From Aphelenchoides besseyi (lineage: Eukaryota > Nematoda > Chromadorea > Rhabditida > Aphelenchoididae): a stretch of 64,000 nt of DNA. Below are positions 33,993 to 45,890 of this stretch, piece by piece. The stretch spans positions 13,268,001-13,332,000 of the forward strand of contig JAMPIQ010000001.1 in NCBI GenBank assembly GCA_024699855.1, in the 5' to 3' direction. The notes beneath the pieces were generated by a model. The model was given only the letters and a program-made list of their open reading frames with translations, had not been told where the DNA came from and did no database searches. The first letter of the stretch is position 1. Each line of letters opens with the position of its first letter. A program made the translations under genes and the position numbers.

Positions 33993-35217
33993 TCAATTAC
34001 GCTTGTCCTGTGGAAACACAACGCCTAATTGCCTTCTGATTTCGTCTGAAATCTCCGCACATTTGAGACTTGTGTCCAAACTCATGACTTGGCTTTCAGT
34101 CTTGCCTAAAACGAGTTTCAGCAAAATTTTGATTTTCTCAATTGACCTGCTTGGATTGCGTCAAAGACATGATCTGCTTCAAAGTAGAGACCTTCTGAGT
34201 GATTGAAGTAGTATTTTCCATAGTCTGGTGTTAACGGATACGTAAACGTCTCAGACTTTATTGCTCCAGCTCTCACGAACCCCGAGACTTTTGTGAACTC
34301 CACCGGCGCCCAACAAAATCGGGGAATCTAAACCACAGCTAAGCGTTGAATCCTGTTTTCCAACCTGAATTTGTCCTTTCGTACAAGAAACGTAGGAATT
34401 CCAGGTGCTCAACGTCGTTCGATCATAATACAAAGTCGCGCGTCGATCGTTCGGAAAGATCATAGTCAAATTGCACCACTCCTCGAAGCCTAGAAATACC
34501 AGTGAATAAGATGCCATCAAATAATCTTACCATGTTCATTCTTTTCGCCAATAGCATCAATTCGTATTGGTTTCTCTTCTCCGAAAATAAAAAGCGACAA
34601 TGCGATGCCATACACTCCGGTTGCCAACGTGGGGACTTCGCAATTGTCCAAATTGAGTCGAGAATTTGTGCATGCAATATTAAAGTGGAAATGAACTGCT
34701 TTGCCTATTTCTTCGGAATCGACGATTTGTTTGATGTGTTGCCATGCAGGAAAGAAGCGACTCCACAGTGCTTCCATCAAAAACAGTTTCTTTGCTCGAG
34801 CCTTCTCGATCATCTTTCGAACTTCGTTAGCGTTAACTGCCATTGGTTTTTCGCACAAAACATGTTTTCCGGCGTCCAAAGCACGAAGCACGTATTCGGC
34901 GTGAAACTTGTTCTGAAGTGCAATGTAAACGATATCTAAAAGAAATGCAAAAGACCGAAACGAATTTGCAACTCACCAACGTCTTCATCGCTCAAAAGCG
35001 ACTCGTAGTTACCGTACGCTTGAATCGGCAATTCAGAACGTTTCACAAACTCCTCAGCTTTCTCAATGGTTCTTGATGCAGCGGCAATTACCTGTACCCA
35101 AATCATGAAATCATTTCATCTACAAACCTTATGATTTTTCTGCGACAAACTTAGCGCCGTAACAAAGTCTCCAGCGATTTGACCGCATCCGATGATTCCC
35201 CAACGCAAAACAGCCAT
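33993..35217 (-). CDS. trans-1,2-Dihydrodiol dehydrogenase-like (GFO/IDH/MocA) oxidoreductase
   Basis: Exons 35217-35128, 35091-34977, 34935-34531, 34489-34365, 34327-34147 and 34105-33993 give 342 residues, near the usual 334. The N-terminal Rossmann fold starts LRWGIIGCGQIAGDF for NADP binding. HVLCEKPMAVN contains the conserved Glu-Lys-Pro of the family with its catalytic Lys, and LFLMEALWSRFFPAW matches dimeric dihydrodiol dehydrogenase. The enzyme oxidises trans-dihydrodiols and some pentoses (D-xylose dehydrogenase activity), giving a role in xenobiotic or sugar metabolism. The gene is convergent with the transporter gene, 100 bp away. Confidence 0.9.
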
Positions 35218-35823
35218 TTTGACAAATCAAAACTAAACCAAAGAATCTCACAGAAAAAAGAACGCAAAAAGAACGAATACAATCGCAGTTTAATGTAGCG
35301 AGTTCTTATCATTAATCAACTTCCCGTGCAAAGTAGTCGACTGTGTTTGACTGCACAAACTACAGAAACTGTTTCAATGGAATAAAAATCACATTGAGAC
35401 TGATTCTTGTATGAGAAGCTTCAGATGACTGTTCACAAGTACATTTGTGTTTTTTAACCTCCAACGTTTCCTTTTTTGTTTCACATTGTTGCCGAGAAAC
35501 GTACTTGATAGCAACTCTCCGAAACATCTGAATTCTAAATCTCATAAAAGAACTCAATCATAAGAGAGCACAAATTACTTTCAGATACTTGCATTTTTTC
35601 CGGTTATTGATGTTTTTCCGGAAATCAATTTTCCTACAAAAGTGTCTCACTGGGTTCGATATAGTGTGTTTCAAAGCCGAAACTACAGAATCTGTACACT
35701 AAAAAACACGTTTTTGACTGTGCGTGAGTTCGAGGTGAGTTGCGATATTTAAGTTGAGTGAAATCAGTCAAACGTTCCAATGTGTTGTTGTTGATGTGCG
35801 TGAATCACAGTCGAGAGTCCAAA
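35218..35823. other. Intergenic, no supported gene
   Basis: Divergent upstream regions of the dehydrogenase and the CHK kinase genes. Short open stretches lack motifs or splice frames. Confidence 0.4.
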
Positions 35824-37283
35824 ATGGAGGTTTCCGATTTAGAGTTTGCAGTTCGAGAGCTGAAACTTGACGATAAACTTTCGATCACCGGCTATTCGGT
35901 TGAGTGGATTCTGACTAAACTTCATGAACATAATCCCGAATTTGTTGAGAAATTGGGTGACGGAAAAGTGAAGAATGTAATTTACAAGATCACTTTTATT
36001 ATCGATCGTTTGTTTTCAGATTTCGGCTCTAGAGATCGGTGCCGGTCATGGATTCTTGTCGAGAGTTTTCAAGGTCGAAATTGAGTTCGACAAACCCTCG
36101 AATTCGACTTACTCTTGTATAATGAAGATTCCAACTCATGATAATTTTACGGATTATCATAAAACTGTCGAGTCTTCAGAGGTAAGTTCAACTATTAAAA
36201 TTCGAATTGATTGGTTGTAGGAAGAAATAAGAGCTTCAAAACGAAGAATTTTGGATATGCACAACGTTGAGTGCCAAGGGTATTCTATGGTCAATGAAAT
36301 AAGCGGGTTTCCGACGCCAAAAGCCTTCTACATTCAAGAATCAAATGAACAGTCTTCCGGTCTGATAATAATGGAGGATTTGAGTTCATTTGGCACAACC
36401 ACTGGAATCTTTTATTCGGCTCCTGCTCCTCTTTGTCTCACAGTTGCTCGTCATGTCGCTGTGTTTCAGGTGGAAATCCAATTCTCCGAAGCAAATAAAA
36501 GCATTTTAGGCTTATATGGAGAATGTTTCAAGAGAGAAATGGAGTGGTCGGTTTCCCTCTAGTTGGCACGTTAGTTCGGTTTCTAAGGGATGGTCAAAGA
36601 TGTTCAAACAGATTCAAAATTATGACCCTTGTATGTTTAGTAGGATCATCGTGTTGCTTATTTTTGCTTTAGCTATTCAACCGTTCTTTGATATTCTTCT
36701 TAAAATGGATTTACAACGTCTTTCCATATACACGCTGATAGATTATCCGAAAGAAAACGATCTTATAACGTTGACGCACGGCGATTTATGGTCCAACAAT
36801 ATGCTCATCAAGAAGAACGCCGATGGAACTATTTCGAATGAAGTGGTCGCGTATATTGATTTTCAGACAATTTTCGAAGGTACCATAAAAACACAAACAA
36901 ACAGAGATATTTCAATTATAGCGTCTCCATTGCTCGACATCGCTCGTTTTGTTGTGAACTGCTCTGATTCGGATGTAAGAAGAGAAAACGATCGGAAAAT
37001 CGTTGATTGTTATTACGACGCTCTTGTGGAAGAATACAGAAAATACGACAAGAAACCAAAGTTTAGTCGAGAGAAAGGTTTCGAGTTATACGAACTGGCC
37101 ATGGTTCAGGAGACAATTATTCTTGTGTTCATGTTTTACATCTGCGCTTATCCGTTGATTGGAAAACCGGAAGCCGATGAGAAGGTTGCAAATTTATGGA
37201 AACGCACTCGTGATGCTGTTGAAGACTCTCTAGCCGTGGTCGAAAAGTACAAATTGCTTGAACACTGTCGACTCGATGACTAA
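35824..37283 (+). CDS. CHK/DUF1679-type kinase-like protein
   Basis: Exons 35824-35976, 36020-36181, 36221-36469, 36510-36630, 36673-36879 and 36922-37283 give 417 residues. The aminoglycoside/choline-kinase fold shows the substrate-nucleotide motif LTHGDLWSNNM (H-x-D-x4-N) and AYIDFQ, with LIIMEDLS in the hinge region. Nematodes and insects carry large families of these ecdysteroid/choline kinase-like proteins. Some phosphorylate steroids or other small metabolites, often after chemical exposure; the substrate here is unknown. All motifs look intact and the length is normal. No signal peptide is visible, so it is probably cytosolic. Confidence 0.88.
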
Positions 37284-37383
37284 CACAACTATGGTTACGT
37301 AAAACCCTCTTATTTACTGTTCGACACATTGAATAGCATAGATTATTTGTCTCAATCGTTAAACTGATAAAATTTCACGCGTT

Positions 37384-37660
37384 TATCTTGTTGAACTGCT
37401 GACGCAAGCAACTTTGATAATCGATTTTACCGGAGATCTTGACACCACGCCTGTCGTTATTGTTTCCGGTTACTAGAAGTCGCTCGAATTGCAAATATTT
37501 TCGTGACAGAAACGATACGAAGAGTTCCGGTTTGTTTTGTACACGTCATATTCTGTTTGCGCCGCAAGAAAAGAAGTCGACAAGAAGTTTACAACTTTCG
37601 TTGCCGTCCACTTTACAACGAGGCTTAGCGTTCTTATCAATGCAAAATTAGAACACCGCA
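37384..37660 (-). CDS. Possible small minus-strand gene or remnant
   Basis: Two minus-strand stretches look coding: a Thr/Val-rich piece at about 37545-37470 and a piece ending at about 37384 with NDRRGVKISGKIDYQSCLRQQ. They lie in different frames around an AG. I could not join them with a credible intron and recognise no domain. The rest of 37284-38018 shows nothing further. Confidence 0.2.
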
Positions 37661-38018
37661 ACTTTGAATGCAGTCATTACGGTCGAGGTTAAGAACCCAA
37701 GAATACAAAGCTAAGTGAACTTATTAACAAGATTTAACTATGAATTGAAAATTTAAAGTCAAACACTTACATCCCGTGGCTTCACACGTCAACTGCAGTT
37801 TTATTGCTTATTCACGCCCAATTAACGTGGAAACATTCCATGAGGATGGACACAAGTGTCATCGACTGATAAGCCTGTGAAAAACCAAAAAACCAAAACG
37901 GCGCCATCTGATGAAACAGGAGCCGCAAAAAATTAATAGTTTAAGACTTGTCATCTATTCAGTTCGCTTTCAACTTTCTCTGAGTTCAACGAGGAATAGC
38001 TCGTAGTTTGTGATTGCA

Positions 38019-39844
38019 ATGAATCGATTACCGTATGATCGCCCAAAACGGTGGAATAAACGAGTTAGTTTAACAACGTTTGTTGCCATATAATTCGATA
38101 ATTCAAACGGAAATTTGCAGAAGAAAAACTTGTTTGACTATCGGATTCACGCTTCTAGCTATCGCTTGTGTTGCTGGTATTGTCGTTGGTATCATCGTAG
38201 CGACAACTGAAAGCGAAAGTAAGGTCTTCGTGTTTACTTAACGATTACTCTTTTGTTTAGCGCATAAACTTCCGGAGCCAACACCGACACCAAGAACCCC
38301 GAAGCTGATCACAATGACATTCAATTTGGGCTACCGGTCAAGTTTCCAACGGCGGTTCGAGAGATCAAGCGAACAAAAAAATGCAGAAGTCGATAACGTA
38401 TACACTCGTTGAATTGAATTGTATTCACATTCCATTTCCAGACACAACAACTCTTGGAGTTGGTTATCGATCAGATTGCAGACGATTTGAATTCGGGAAA
38501 TGCGGCCATTCAGTTGGTTCCTTATGCCGAAGAAGTTATCTTCGATTTGATTCCGAATCGCACTTTCACAGTCGATGAAACTTTGTCTGCAATAAACAGG
38601 CTCTTTCAACGTCAAGTACCATTGGAGAATGATCCGAATCAGTACACGTAAGTGATTGCATCAAAGGCGTTTGTCATCATTTTAAAAAGTCGTGATCAAC
38701 TTCTTTGCTCCAATTTAATGTAGCCGATAACAGCACTAAACGACTTGATTAGTTTCGACCAACGTTTATGTAATTTAGAGCGTCGGTCTATTGTCAAAGC
38801 GCTCTAGTTAACAACAGATTAAACTGGAACCTTGCTGCAAAAAGTGATCAGTCAAAGTTGATGTTCATAGCACCGGCTCAAACTCTCTATAGGCAAGTTT
38901 TCCTTACGATCGTAATCATGAAAGAAGTTCAGTTCTTTGGACGCATTCAAACTTGATTCCAAACAAACAGGTCCCATACTGGACACAATCACAGCTAACA
39001 TTGAAGATGTTTTGTTGGTCGGTTTGAATCAAACGGACGAAATGCGAAGTGCCTATGGATTGAACAGTTCGCGTGTTCAAGTTGTTCCTGATGGAATGAA
39101 TCAAGTGTCCGACATTGTCAATGGATTGTGTTTGTTTTCTTTTATTACTCAATTAATAGAAGTTTCGTAGTTCCGCCGGCAAATTCTACCACTAAAATGT
39201 CATTAGCTCCGTTGAAGACTACAACCATTTTGCCAACTATTGCCGCTATTACAACACAATCGTCCACAAGCACTCCAAGACAAACGACTAGGAGCCTTAA
39301 AACGACGAGCACCGTACTAACTACTAGTATATCGACTCCAACAATCACTACGACAATTGGAACGACAACAACAATTACCCAAACACCGACAAGTACTGCA
39401 ACATCAACGGTTTTAACTACCATGCCAATAACTTCAACATCGACTCCAACTTCAAGCCTTCGAACGACACTTTCAACGTCAACTGCCGGAACAACAAGCC
39501 CCGGCACTTCTTCGATTTTATCGTCGACCGTTGGAACATCAGGTTCCACTGTTTCTCCGCCGTTTTCAACTACGACCACTTTAATGCCATCAACTACGAG
39601 CACTGAACTACCAACATCAACTGACTTAAAAAGCACAACAACTGGAACGTACACAGATACAGAACCTACTACTTCAGAAGCATCAAGCCATTCAACAAAA
39701 ATATCAACTACTGTTGAATCTTCAACGACTGAGTTTTCGACTAGCTCTGAAGGACTGACAACACGGATTCCTGAAGATGAAGAGTGGAAGGAAAACTTAA
39801 TTCTTGATAGCGGATCTGAATTTGGTCCAATACCTACAGAATAA
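38019..39844 (+). CDS. Type II membrane protein with degenerate VWA domain and Thr-rich stalk
   Basis: Exons 38019-38050, 38121-38218, 38261-38397, 38442-38647, 38779-38892, 38933-39129 and 39171-39844 give 485 residues. A basic N-terminus (YDRPKRRK) is followed by one TM helix (LTIGFTLLAIACVAGIVVGIIV) with no signal peptide. The VWA-like fold is recognisable from ELVIDQIADDLNSG...VPYAEEVIFDLIPN and the closing VVPDGMNQVSDIVNGL, but the MIDAS D-x-S-x-S is replaced by FNLGYRSS. A 210-residue Thr/Ser/Pro mucin-like stalk follows, then an acidic end. It is probably a glycosylated surface protein. The exon-5 donor is GC (AG|GCAAGT). It resembles the broken Thr-rich/VWA gene at 18.3-19.0 kb. Confidence 0.75.
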
Positions 39845-40127
39845 ATACACATATAGTAGTATTTTGTTTGTAAAATAAACGAGTATTCCGATCTTTAACC
39901 CAATGTAAACTATTGCACAATCAACCGTTGGGTGTGTTCTGAAGTTAAGGAGCAATCAGTTGAAGTGCCTACAAACGTTTTCTTGATTGACGTTACTCTT
40001 TCAAATCGCTCTAAGGTTACGGCAATTAATCTACGATTTAAACATCTTATCAAGAATTAGAATCGACGCCTTTAGGATTAAATTCAAAAATCAATGGGAA
40101 CAAAGCATTTGAATTCATATCGAGAAA

Positions 40128-41500
40128 ATGTTCAATTTTGTTTCGAATGTAATGATCATTCTGCTATTCTATTTGACTTTCTATCTGAATGTTTACGGAA
40201 ACGCACAAGAAGTTTACATCGTTGCTGCTTCACAAGGAAGTAATTAATAGTGGTTCTATTAGCATACTCAAGTCGTATTTTCAGGCTTCATAATCAAAGT
40301 CGGAACCCCGGAACAGAGACTTTTAAGCAAATTGAGTTGGGAAATTTCTGAGATGATTCTTGTCGACATTAATTGCGGTGTTCACTCGGAGTGTGCTGCG
40401 TTTTGCAAAGACAGTGAGGCTTCAGATCTGAGTTTTAAGCTTTCTATTCAGCTTTTTTCGCTTCTGCTTACTGTTCACAAGCTTGCCAGCCCATCCACTA
40501 TGCGAGCGAGAGTTTAACAAAGTGCGAATATAGCAGCTATTGGGATGTGTATCATAATATAAGGAATTTTGACAAGTTCTATCCAATGAACTCCTCCTCA
40601 ATTGAGTTCAGACAAACAAAGTGGTCAAAATGGATTTCAGGATTTGCTCCGTTTTATGGGCAAATTGTTCGAGATCAACTTTCGATACAAACCAATCCGA
40701 ATTCGGACGGCAAATCGACTTCCGAGTTGTCAGTTCAACTTGAAATGATTGACACACTTCTTGTAGTCTCAAAGTATGTTTTCTTTACAAAGTAAATACA
40801 AATCGAATGTTTTAGCTTTATGCTTCTGACAACAAGCGTTATCGGATTGGCCCCGGGAAAAGAAAATATCGTATCACAAATGTACGCCAATGATGTCATT
40901 CCACAACCAGTTGTTTCAATTTATGCGGTAAATGAAGATAACGGCGCACTTACTTTCGGAGCTTATAATCAGCAAAACTGTACTCATTGGACTCACCACA
41001 AGACCGTGGGCAACAGATGGATATTGAATGTGAACAATATCGAAGTCAACGGGTTTCAATATGCAGTCAAAAGTAAAGTAAGTGGTTTAAATTTTGTATT
41101 TAATTACAATGGTATTAAGGTTTTATTTTCTTTGCACACAGAGTACATTTACATGCCATCAAATTATTTGGATTTTCTGGTCCAATCAAATGTTTTGATT
41201 AAATGGAATGATGAAGGTGAATTAACATCACAGTACGTGTATAATTGCAATCAACATTTGGAATTGAACACAATGATTGATGGTCAACCAATAAGACTCG
41301 ATGAACGGATCTTAAAATTCTACCCCATCAACGAAAGTCTTTGTAACGCACAGATTCAAGCAATAACGGTCATCAGACCGAAAAAACGTTACCTCTACGA
41401 CGTTGACTTTGTTTTCGGTTCACCCTTTGCTTACAAATACTGTGTGGCATTTGATTACCAGTTGAACAATGTTGGGTTAGCTTTACGTAATGATTTCTAG
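40128..41500 (+). CDS. Catalytically degenerate pepsin-like (A1) protein 2
   Basis: Exons 40128-40239, 40285-40413, 40452-40773, 40816-41077 and 41120-41500 give 401 residues with a signal peptide (MFNFVSNVMIILLFYLTFYL). A1 landmarks: IIKVGTPEQ, an active-site position reading MILVDINCGV in place of DTGSS, paired Cys (CGVHSECAAFCKD), VIGLAPGKEN for the GILGLG loop, GALTFGAYN for GG-x-L-x-LGG, and GSPFAYKYCVAFDYQLNNVGLAL for the C-terminal lobe. The second DTG is VLFSLHTEYI, so the second catalytic Asp is gone. The fold should be kept without protease activity. Confidence 0.75.
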
Positions 41501-41966
41501 TTTACATTTACTAAACATAAACATTCATTCAGATTGTTCAACTGAGATAGTCGTCTAATCGTGCAGTTCACAATCTTAATCATTTTGCTTCATTTATCTT
41601 CAAAAAACTGTTGTTATGCCGGCTTAATGATGCTAAGATAATAAGAAAGACATAAACTGATTGTCGAGAATATCATCGGAAAATTTGACAACGGTTTGTT
41701 TTTTCAATTAACCAAACGATGAACGTTTATTTTTGCCACTTCCACTTGTTTTTACAAAAATTGATCGCGTGCCTCTATTTCGGTTCACCTGTTGTTTGAA
41801 CAGAACTAGAGGACCAATTTCCGGCATGATCACATGCATTCGCCACGTTGTTTTTGATCTCAAAACAACGATTTTCGATGTCATCTTCGCGGTGTGTTTG
41901 AACAGCAGTCAACTTGATGATGATCCAATATTGACGAATCTATCATCCTTGAACCGAGCAGGTGGC

Positions 41967-41973
41967 TATAAAA
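41967..41973 (+). promoter_or_regulatory. TATA box of degenerate A1 protein 3
   Basis: TATAAAA 41 bp upstream of the ATG at 42008 implies a 5' UTR of about 10 bases. The 500 bp between the two A1-like genes hold no other gene. Confidence 0.55.
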
Positions 41974-42007
41974 GCCAAATCGATCCCTTCAATCTCAACA
42001 AGCAAAC

Positions 42008-43244
42008 ATGACTTCCAATCCCGTCATCTGTCTTCTTTTCGTTCTGGAGTTTTTTTCCGTGACAAACGGTATGTTTAGTGTACGGTTGCGCAAGAAAGTG
42101 GCAGCCAAAGCGATGGCCATTCGAAGTGAGTTTACTGACTAGGTTTTCTTTTAAACAACCGTTTCCAGCTCCACATTCACGTATTCAATTGCACGACGTT
42201 TACAATGAGCAACTCAATGCTACGGCCAACGCAGCCATCTACGAAGGCAAAATCAGTTTGGGAGAACCACCACAGTCGTTTACAGTCATCTTCTCGACCT
42301 CGGCCTCCATTCTTTGGGTACCCGAAACGAAATGTCTCAACTCGGGAGCAAACGGCAAACACTGTCAACAAAACATCGGAACCTACGATCCGAACAAAAC
42401 CAAGAAGGGCAAGCGAATTCAACGAGGTTTCAAATACCCGCCTCAAGTTGTGAAAGGCACCTACCGAAGAGATCAGTTCGCGGTGAGTAAAGTGAATTAG
42501 AATCGGTAATGACTTTTGAATTTGCAGTTTGGAGACAAAGATTGTCCTAAGCAAATATACAAACTGAAGACTCCGGTTGTCTTCGGAAGTGCATCACAGA
42601 CTAACGACGGTGATCAAGGAGTCTTCGGCCTCGGATTACCTGATCCCGCAAAAGACGGACCTGCAACGAGTATCTTCGATCTGATGATCAAAGAGAAGTT
42701 GGTCGATTCTCCCGTTTTCACTACCATGTATCGAAAGTGTTCTGCTGCCGGTAGTTGCAAGAATGCGGGAAAAATAACATTCGGAGGAGTCAATTCGAAA
42801 GTCTGCGATACTCCTCGTGGAAACGTAAAAGTAGTTGCCAACTCAAAGAACTGGGAGTTCCCAATCGAAGCTATAAAGATCAAGAAGTTCACAAGCGGAA
42901 GCGCAAACGCCATCAGTGACTCTCACATCCCGCATCTTCATCTTCCGCGGAGCGTAGTCCAAGGAATTGCCAAGCAAGTGAAAGCTAAGGTCGAAGGAGA
43001 CAAGTACGTGGTTTCGTGTGGACGCAAATTCTCGGTTACACTCAAGATCAACGGTCAAGCATATCCTATTGGCAGCGAGAATCTGACCAACGACTTGGGT
43101 GGCAATAAATGCGAGTTGTTGCTCAGCACATCGCCAACTGGAAACGACAAGTTGTGGGTTCTCGGTGCACCGTGGACAACTTCGTATTGTCAGGTTCACA
43201 ACTGGAACGATCAAACGGTTTCTTTCGGTCAATCGAAATTCTAG
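42008..43244 (+). CDS. Catalytically degenerate pepsin-like (A1) protein 3
   Basis: Exons 42008-42125, 42169-42482 and 42528-43244 give 382 residues. A signal peptide ([18 protein letters not shown]) and a basic pro-segment ([13 protein letters not shown]) precede the mature domain. [25 protein letters not shown] keeps the whole strand-loop context of an A1 active site but has STSA for DTGS. The second site reads [14 protein letters not shown] for IVDTGTSLLTGP: Asp is present but Gly-Thr-Ser are lost. [18 protein letters not shown] and the C-terminal [16 protein letters not shown] complete the fold. The strong conservation of everything but the catalytic residues argues for a binding or inhibitory role. 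Confidence 0.8.
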
Positions 43245-43261
43245 TAATCTCTGTATATAAC

Positions 43262-43470
43262 ACTACCAACTATCAATGCCATCTAATAAACGATATTCGC
43301 TAACGGTCTAAAGCTTGAAACCTCTTTAGTTTTAGGTATCGACTGAATATTGAAACAAAGATTGCATTAGTTTACTTATATGCAACAAAATCTTTATTAA
43401 CGCAAACTAATCAACAACGACAATACTTTTAGATTTTAAGTTTTTCGATTTCTTCTGCCAGTTCTCTTGG
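43262..43470 (+). repeat. Direct repeat, copy 1 (aldolase 3' end and 3' UTR)
   Basis: This stretch matches 50362-50567 at high identity, including the sequence after the A1-like gene, a shared 3' UTR and the codons KLKI-stop read on the minus strand. Similarity fades about 30 bp inside the coding part. Paired with copy 2 it bounds a 7.1-kb transposon-rich block. Confidence 0.8.
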
Positions 43471-43791
43471 CCCCGGAGGAGTCACGATCATGTTGCGGCA
43501 ATCATTTTCTAGCTGCAAAAAGATAGTTAAGTCATACGAAACAAGTGGACTTACGCGTTGCGCAAAGTGTCTGACGTTCCGACCGAAAACACCATTTGGC
43601 TCTTTCAACTGAATGAACAGTTGCGGGTGAACTGTTTTGTCCATCGAGACCAACGGCACAACGGTAAAAGAATGTGTCATCACACTGTTTGAACTTGTGT
43701 GTCCATACACTTGTCGTTGATCACGATCCGCAAGTCCACGTTCCGCTCTACGTAACCTGAACCATAATAGTTCTTTTGGCTTGCCAAACAT
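43429..43791 (-). pseudogene. Pogo/Tigger-like DDE_1 transposase remnant
   Basis: Two pieces, 43791-43555 and 43512-43429, splice in frame to 106 residues. The core THSFTVVPLVSMDK, then FIQLKEPNGVFG and RNMIVTPPGPRELAEE, follows the beta-strand region of CENP-B/pogo-type DDE_1 transposases after the first Asp. The N-terminal DNA-binding part and the rest of the DDE core are missing. The final codons and the following UTR come from the aldolase-type 3' end described under the repeat, so the remnant may be fused to a duplicated gene end. The family call is from motif memory and is moderate. Confidence 0.4.
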
Positions 43792-44043
43792 TTCGAATCA
43801 CGCTGGCTATTGCGCTAATCCTGAAAGCAGCAAAATAATCGGAAATACCCAACAAAATTACCAAGCAGCCACGATAAGCGGGGATAATGCCACCAGTACA
43901 AACACTATGACGACAATCGACCTAAAAGCAGAAATAGGCACAATTGAAAAGTAAAGACAAATCATGGAGTTGAGTTGAGGCTGTTAGTCGTGACCGCATA
44001 CCCGAGGATAGCTAAACCGCCTGTTGCATAGGCTGCTTGAATG
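43760..44043 (-). CDS. Possible small membrane-protein exons
   Basis: Minus-strand pieces separated by GT-AG introns encode ATGGLAIL, then a strongly hydrophobic VVIVFVLVALSPLIVAAW, then ISAIASVIRNVW. They splice in one frame and would end at a stop near 43757. The total is short, there is no clear start, and the last piece overlaps the DDE remnant. Weak call. Confidence 0.2.
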
Positions 44044-44349
44044 AAAAAAGGTGCGATTTATGCGAATTTGCCTTTCTCTTTTCACTGTCCAATGGAAATA
44101 CAGGGCGTTTCACGTGGGACGTCCGATAAGAAACGCTTATTTTTCAGCCATTACTGAATCAATTTTCAAGCGGTTTTTTGCGCTTGGTTGGAAACTTATT
44201 GCCATTTTGTTTTGTGTCAACAGATTTCTTGAATTTCAATCATAATCATACGAAATGTGCATTTTGGCGAAGTGATCGGTTTTCACCGGTAAAAATTGCG
44301 TGCAAAATGAGCTGTGTGTGGTCTTCTTCATTTTGTAACCGTAACAAAA

Positions 44350-45530
44350 ATGAGTTGGTCGCCCGAAGAAAAAACCTTCTGCGTAATCGAATACGCGAAA
44401 TCAAGGAGCCCGATTGCCGTTCAACGTGCCTTTCGTCGCCACTTCAATCTCCGTCCACGCGCAGCCGTTCCCAGCACAACAAATTTCTCGATTTGGTTGG
44501 ACAAGTTCTTGGAGCGAGGGGATGTCCACAGGCGACATGGAGTGGAGGAAAGGTTGGGAAATGGTCTTCGAGTTTCCATTTGTTCTTGTTAAGGACCGCG
44601 AGAACCCCGGAGATGATGGCGGAAATTTTCCGTTTGATTCGGGACGTTCCCAATCAATCAGTCCGAGCACTCGCAAGCCTTGAAGGAATGCCGTCGAAAT
44701 CGACAGTCCATCGCATTTTGAAGGCAAGACCTCATTCTTTTTTTGTTATACCGCAAACTTCAGAGTGAAAGCTCCCACCCGTACAAGTTACGGTTGTTGC
44801 AAGAACTGAAGCCGGAGAACTGGGCGACTCGTCTCGCCTTCGCCCATTCTCAACTCGAACTTCTGCGCGAGTCGCCCGGTTTTCTGGCTCAGTTGATGTT
44901 TTCGGACGAAGCGCACTTTGCGATCCACGGCTCGGTGAATCGGCACAATTTTCGATACTGGAGCGATTCAACCCCCTCCTGGCAAGTGAAAAAGAAAAAA
45001 AGATCACAAAACGAATCCAGGTATCGAGAAGCGCCGTTACACTCCCCTCGCTTAACAGCTTGGGCGGCTATTGGGAAGTTCGGTCTCATTGGACCGTTCT
45101 TCACACGGAGGAATGTTAACGGTGACTCCTACCTGGAGCTGCTGGAAACAGAGTTCTGGCCGGCGGTGCAGGAGTGGGGACTGGAAGACATCATGGTCTT
45201 CATGAAGGATGGCGCACCTCCCCACTTCACACTTCGAGTTCGCGAGTAGCTCAACACCCACTTCAACGGTCGATGGATGGGTCGTGGAGGGGGCAATCTT
45301 GTTGCTCCCTATCCGTGGCCGCCGTACAGCCCGGACCTGACACCCTGCGATTTCTTCCTGTGGGGTTACGTCAAGGAACGGGTGTACCGAACGCAACCGG
45401 AGAGCTTGGACGACCTTCAAGCTCGAATTGTTGCGATCTAATGCCGTCACTAATCGGGAGATTCTTTGAGCATTACACAAAGCAGCTACCAAAAGGATTA
45501 AACTGGTCGGTGTGTCGTAACACCTTTTGA
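44350..45530 (+). mobile_element. Degenerate Tc1/mariner-superfamily transposon (DUF4817 type)
   Basis: Reading frames in pieces encode a DUF4817-like helix-turn-helix (MSWSPEEKTFCVIEYAKS), a second HTH (SVRALASLEGMPSKSTVHRIL), then a DDE_3 core: MFSDEAHFAIHG (first Asp), FMKDGAPPHF (second Asp) and PPYSPDLTPCDFFLWGYVK (third Asp). A frame change occurs near 44590 and 44750, and an in-frame TAG sits at 45247 after RVRE, so the element cannot produce transposase. I saw no clear terminal inverted repeats. This family is common in arthropods and occurs patchily in nematodes. Confidence 0.8.
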
Positions 45531-45659
45531 GATTATTACAGCGTAGATCCTCCGTTCAGGTTGTCGAGCGCCAAAAGGTAAACCTTAACAGGTAGGTTTG
45601 CACTGGTAAATTTTGGATAACGGTACTCTCGTCCTTCGGAAAGATCCAAGTATTAATTG

Positions 45660-45890
45660 AGTTTATCCCATTTTTTAAAGGTTCTCACAGCCTACCACAC
45701 CCGAAATGAAAAGTTGAAAGAACTACAAGAGATACGCGCCGAAGAAACCGATCACAAAGACATTGATGCCGCCAATCAAACACTTGAAAAGCTCAACGCC
45801 ATTCCACCAGTCATCAAGCCGAAGCCAAGCAAGCTCGAGAAGGAACCGAGAAAACAATATTGCGGAATAAAAGGAACTTCGATATGGTAG
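45660..45890 (+). other. Coiled-coil coding fragment of unknown origin
   Basis: About 75 open codons after a TTTTTAAAG acceptor-like site encode a charged helical segment (NEKLKELQEIRAEE...ANQTLEKLNAIPP) followed by Pro/Lys-rich codons. No start or upstream exon is evident. It lies between two transposons and may be a captured or decayed exon. Confidence 0.3.

Noticed and set aside
35360..35557. Minus-strand 65-codon ORF with Cys residues
   Set aside because: No start context, no signal peptide and no splice continuation. Treated as chance in an intergenic stretch.
39145..39852. Long minus-strand ORF of 235 codons opposite the Thr-rich stalk
   Set aside because: It is the antisense of ACN-type Thr codons, which reads as Val/Gly-rich without stops. 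The plus strand has the spliced VWA gene that explains the stretch.
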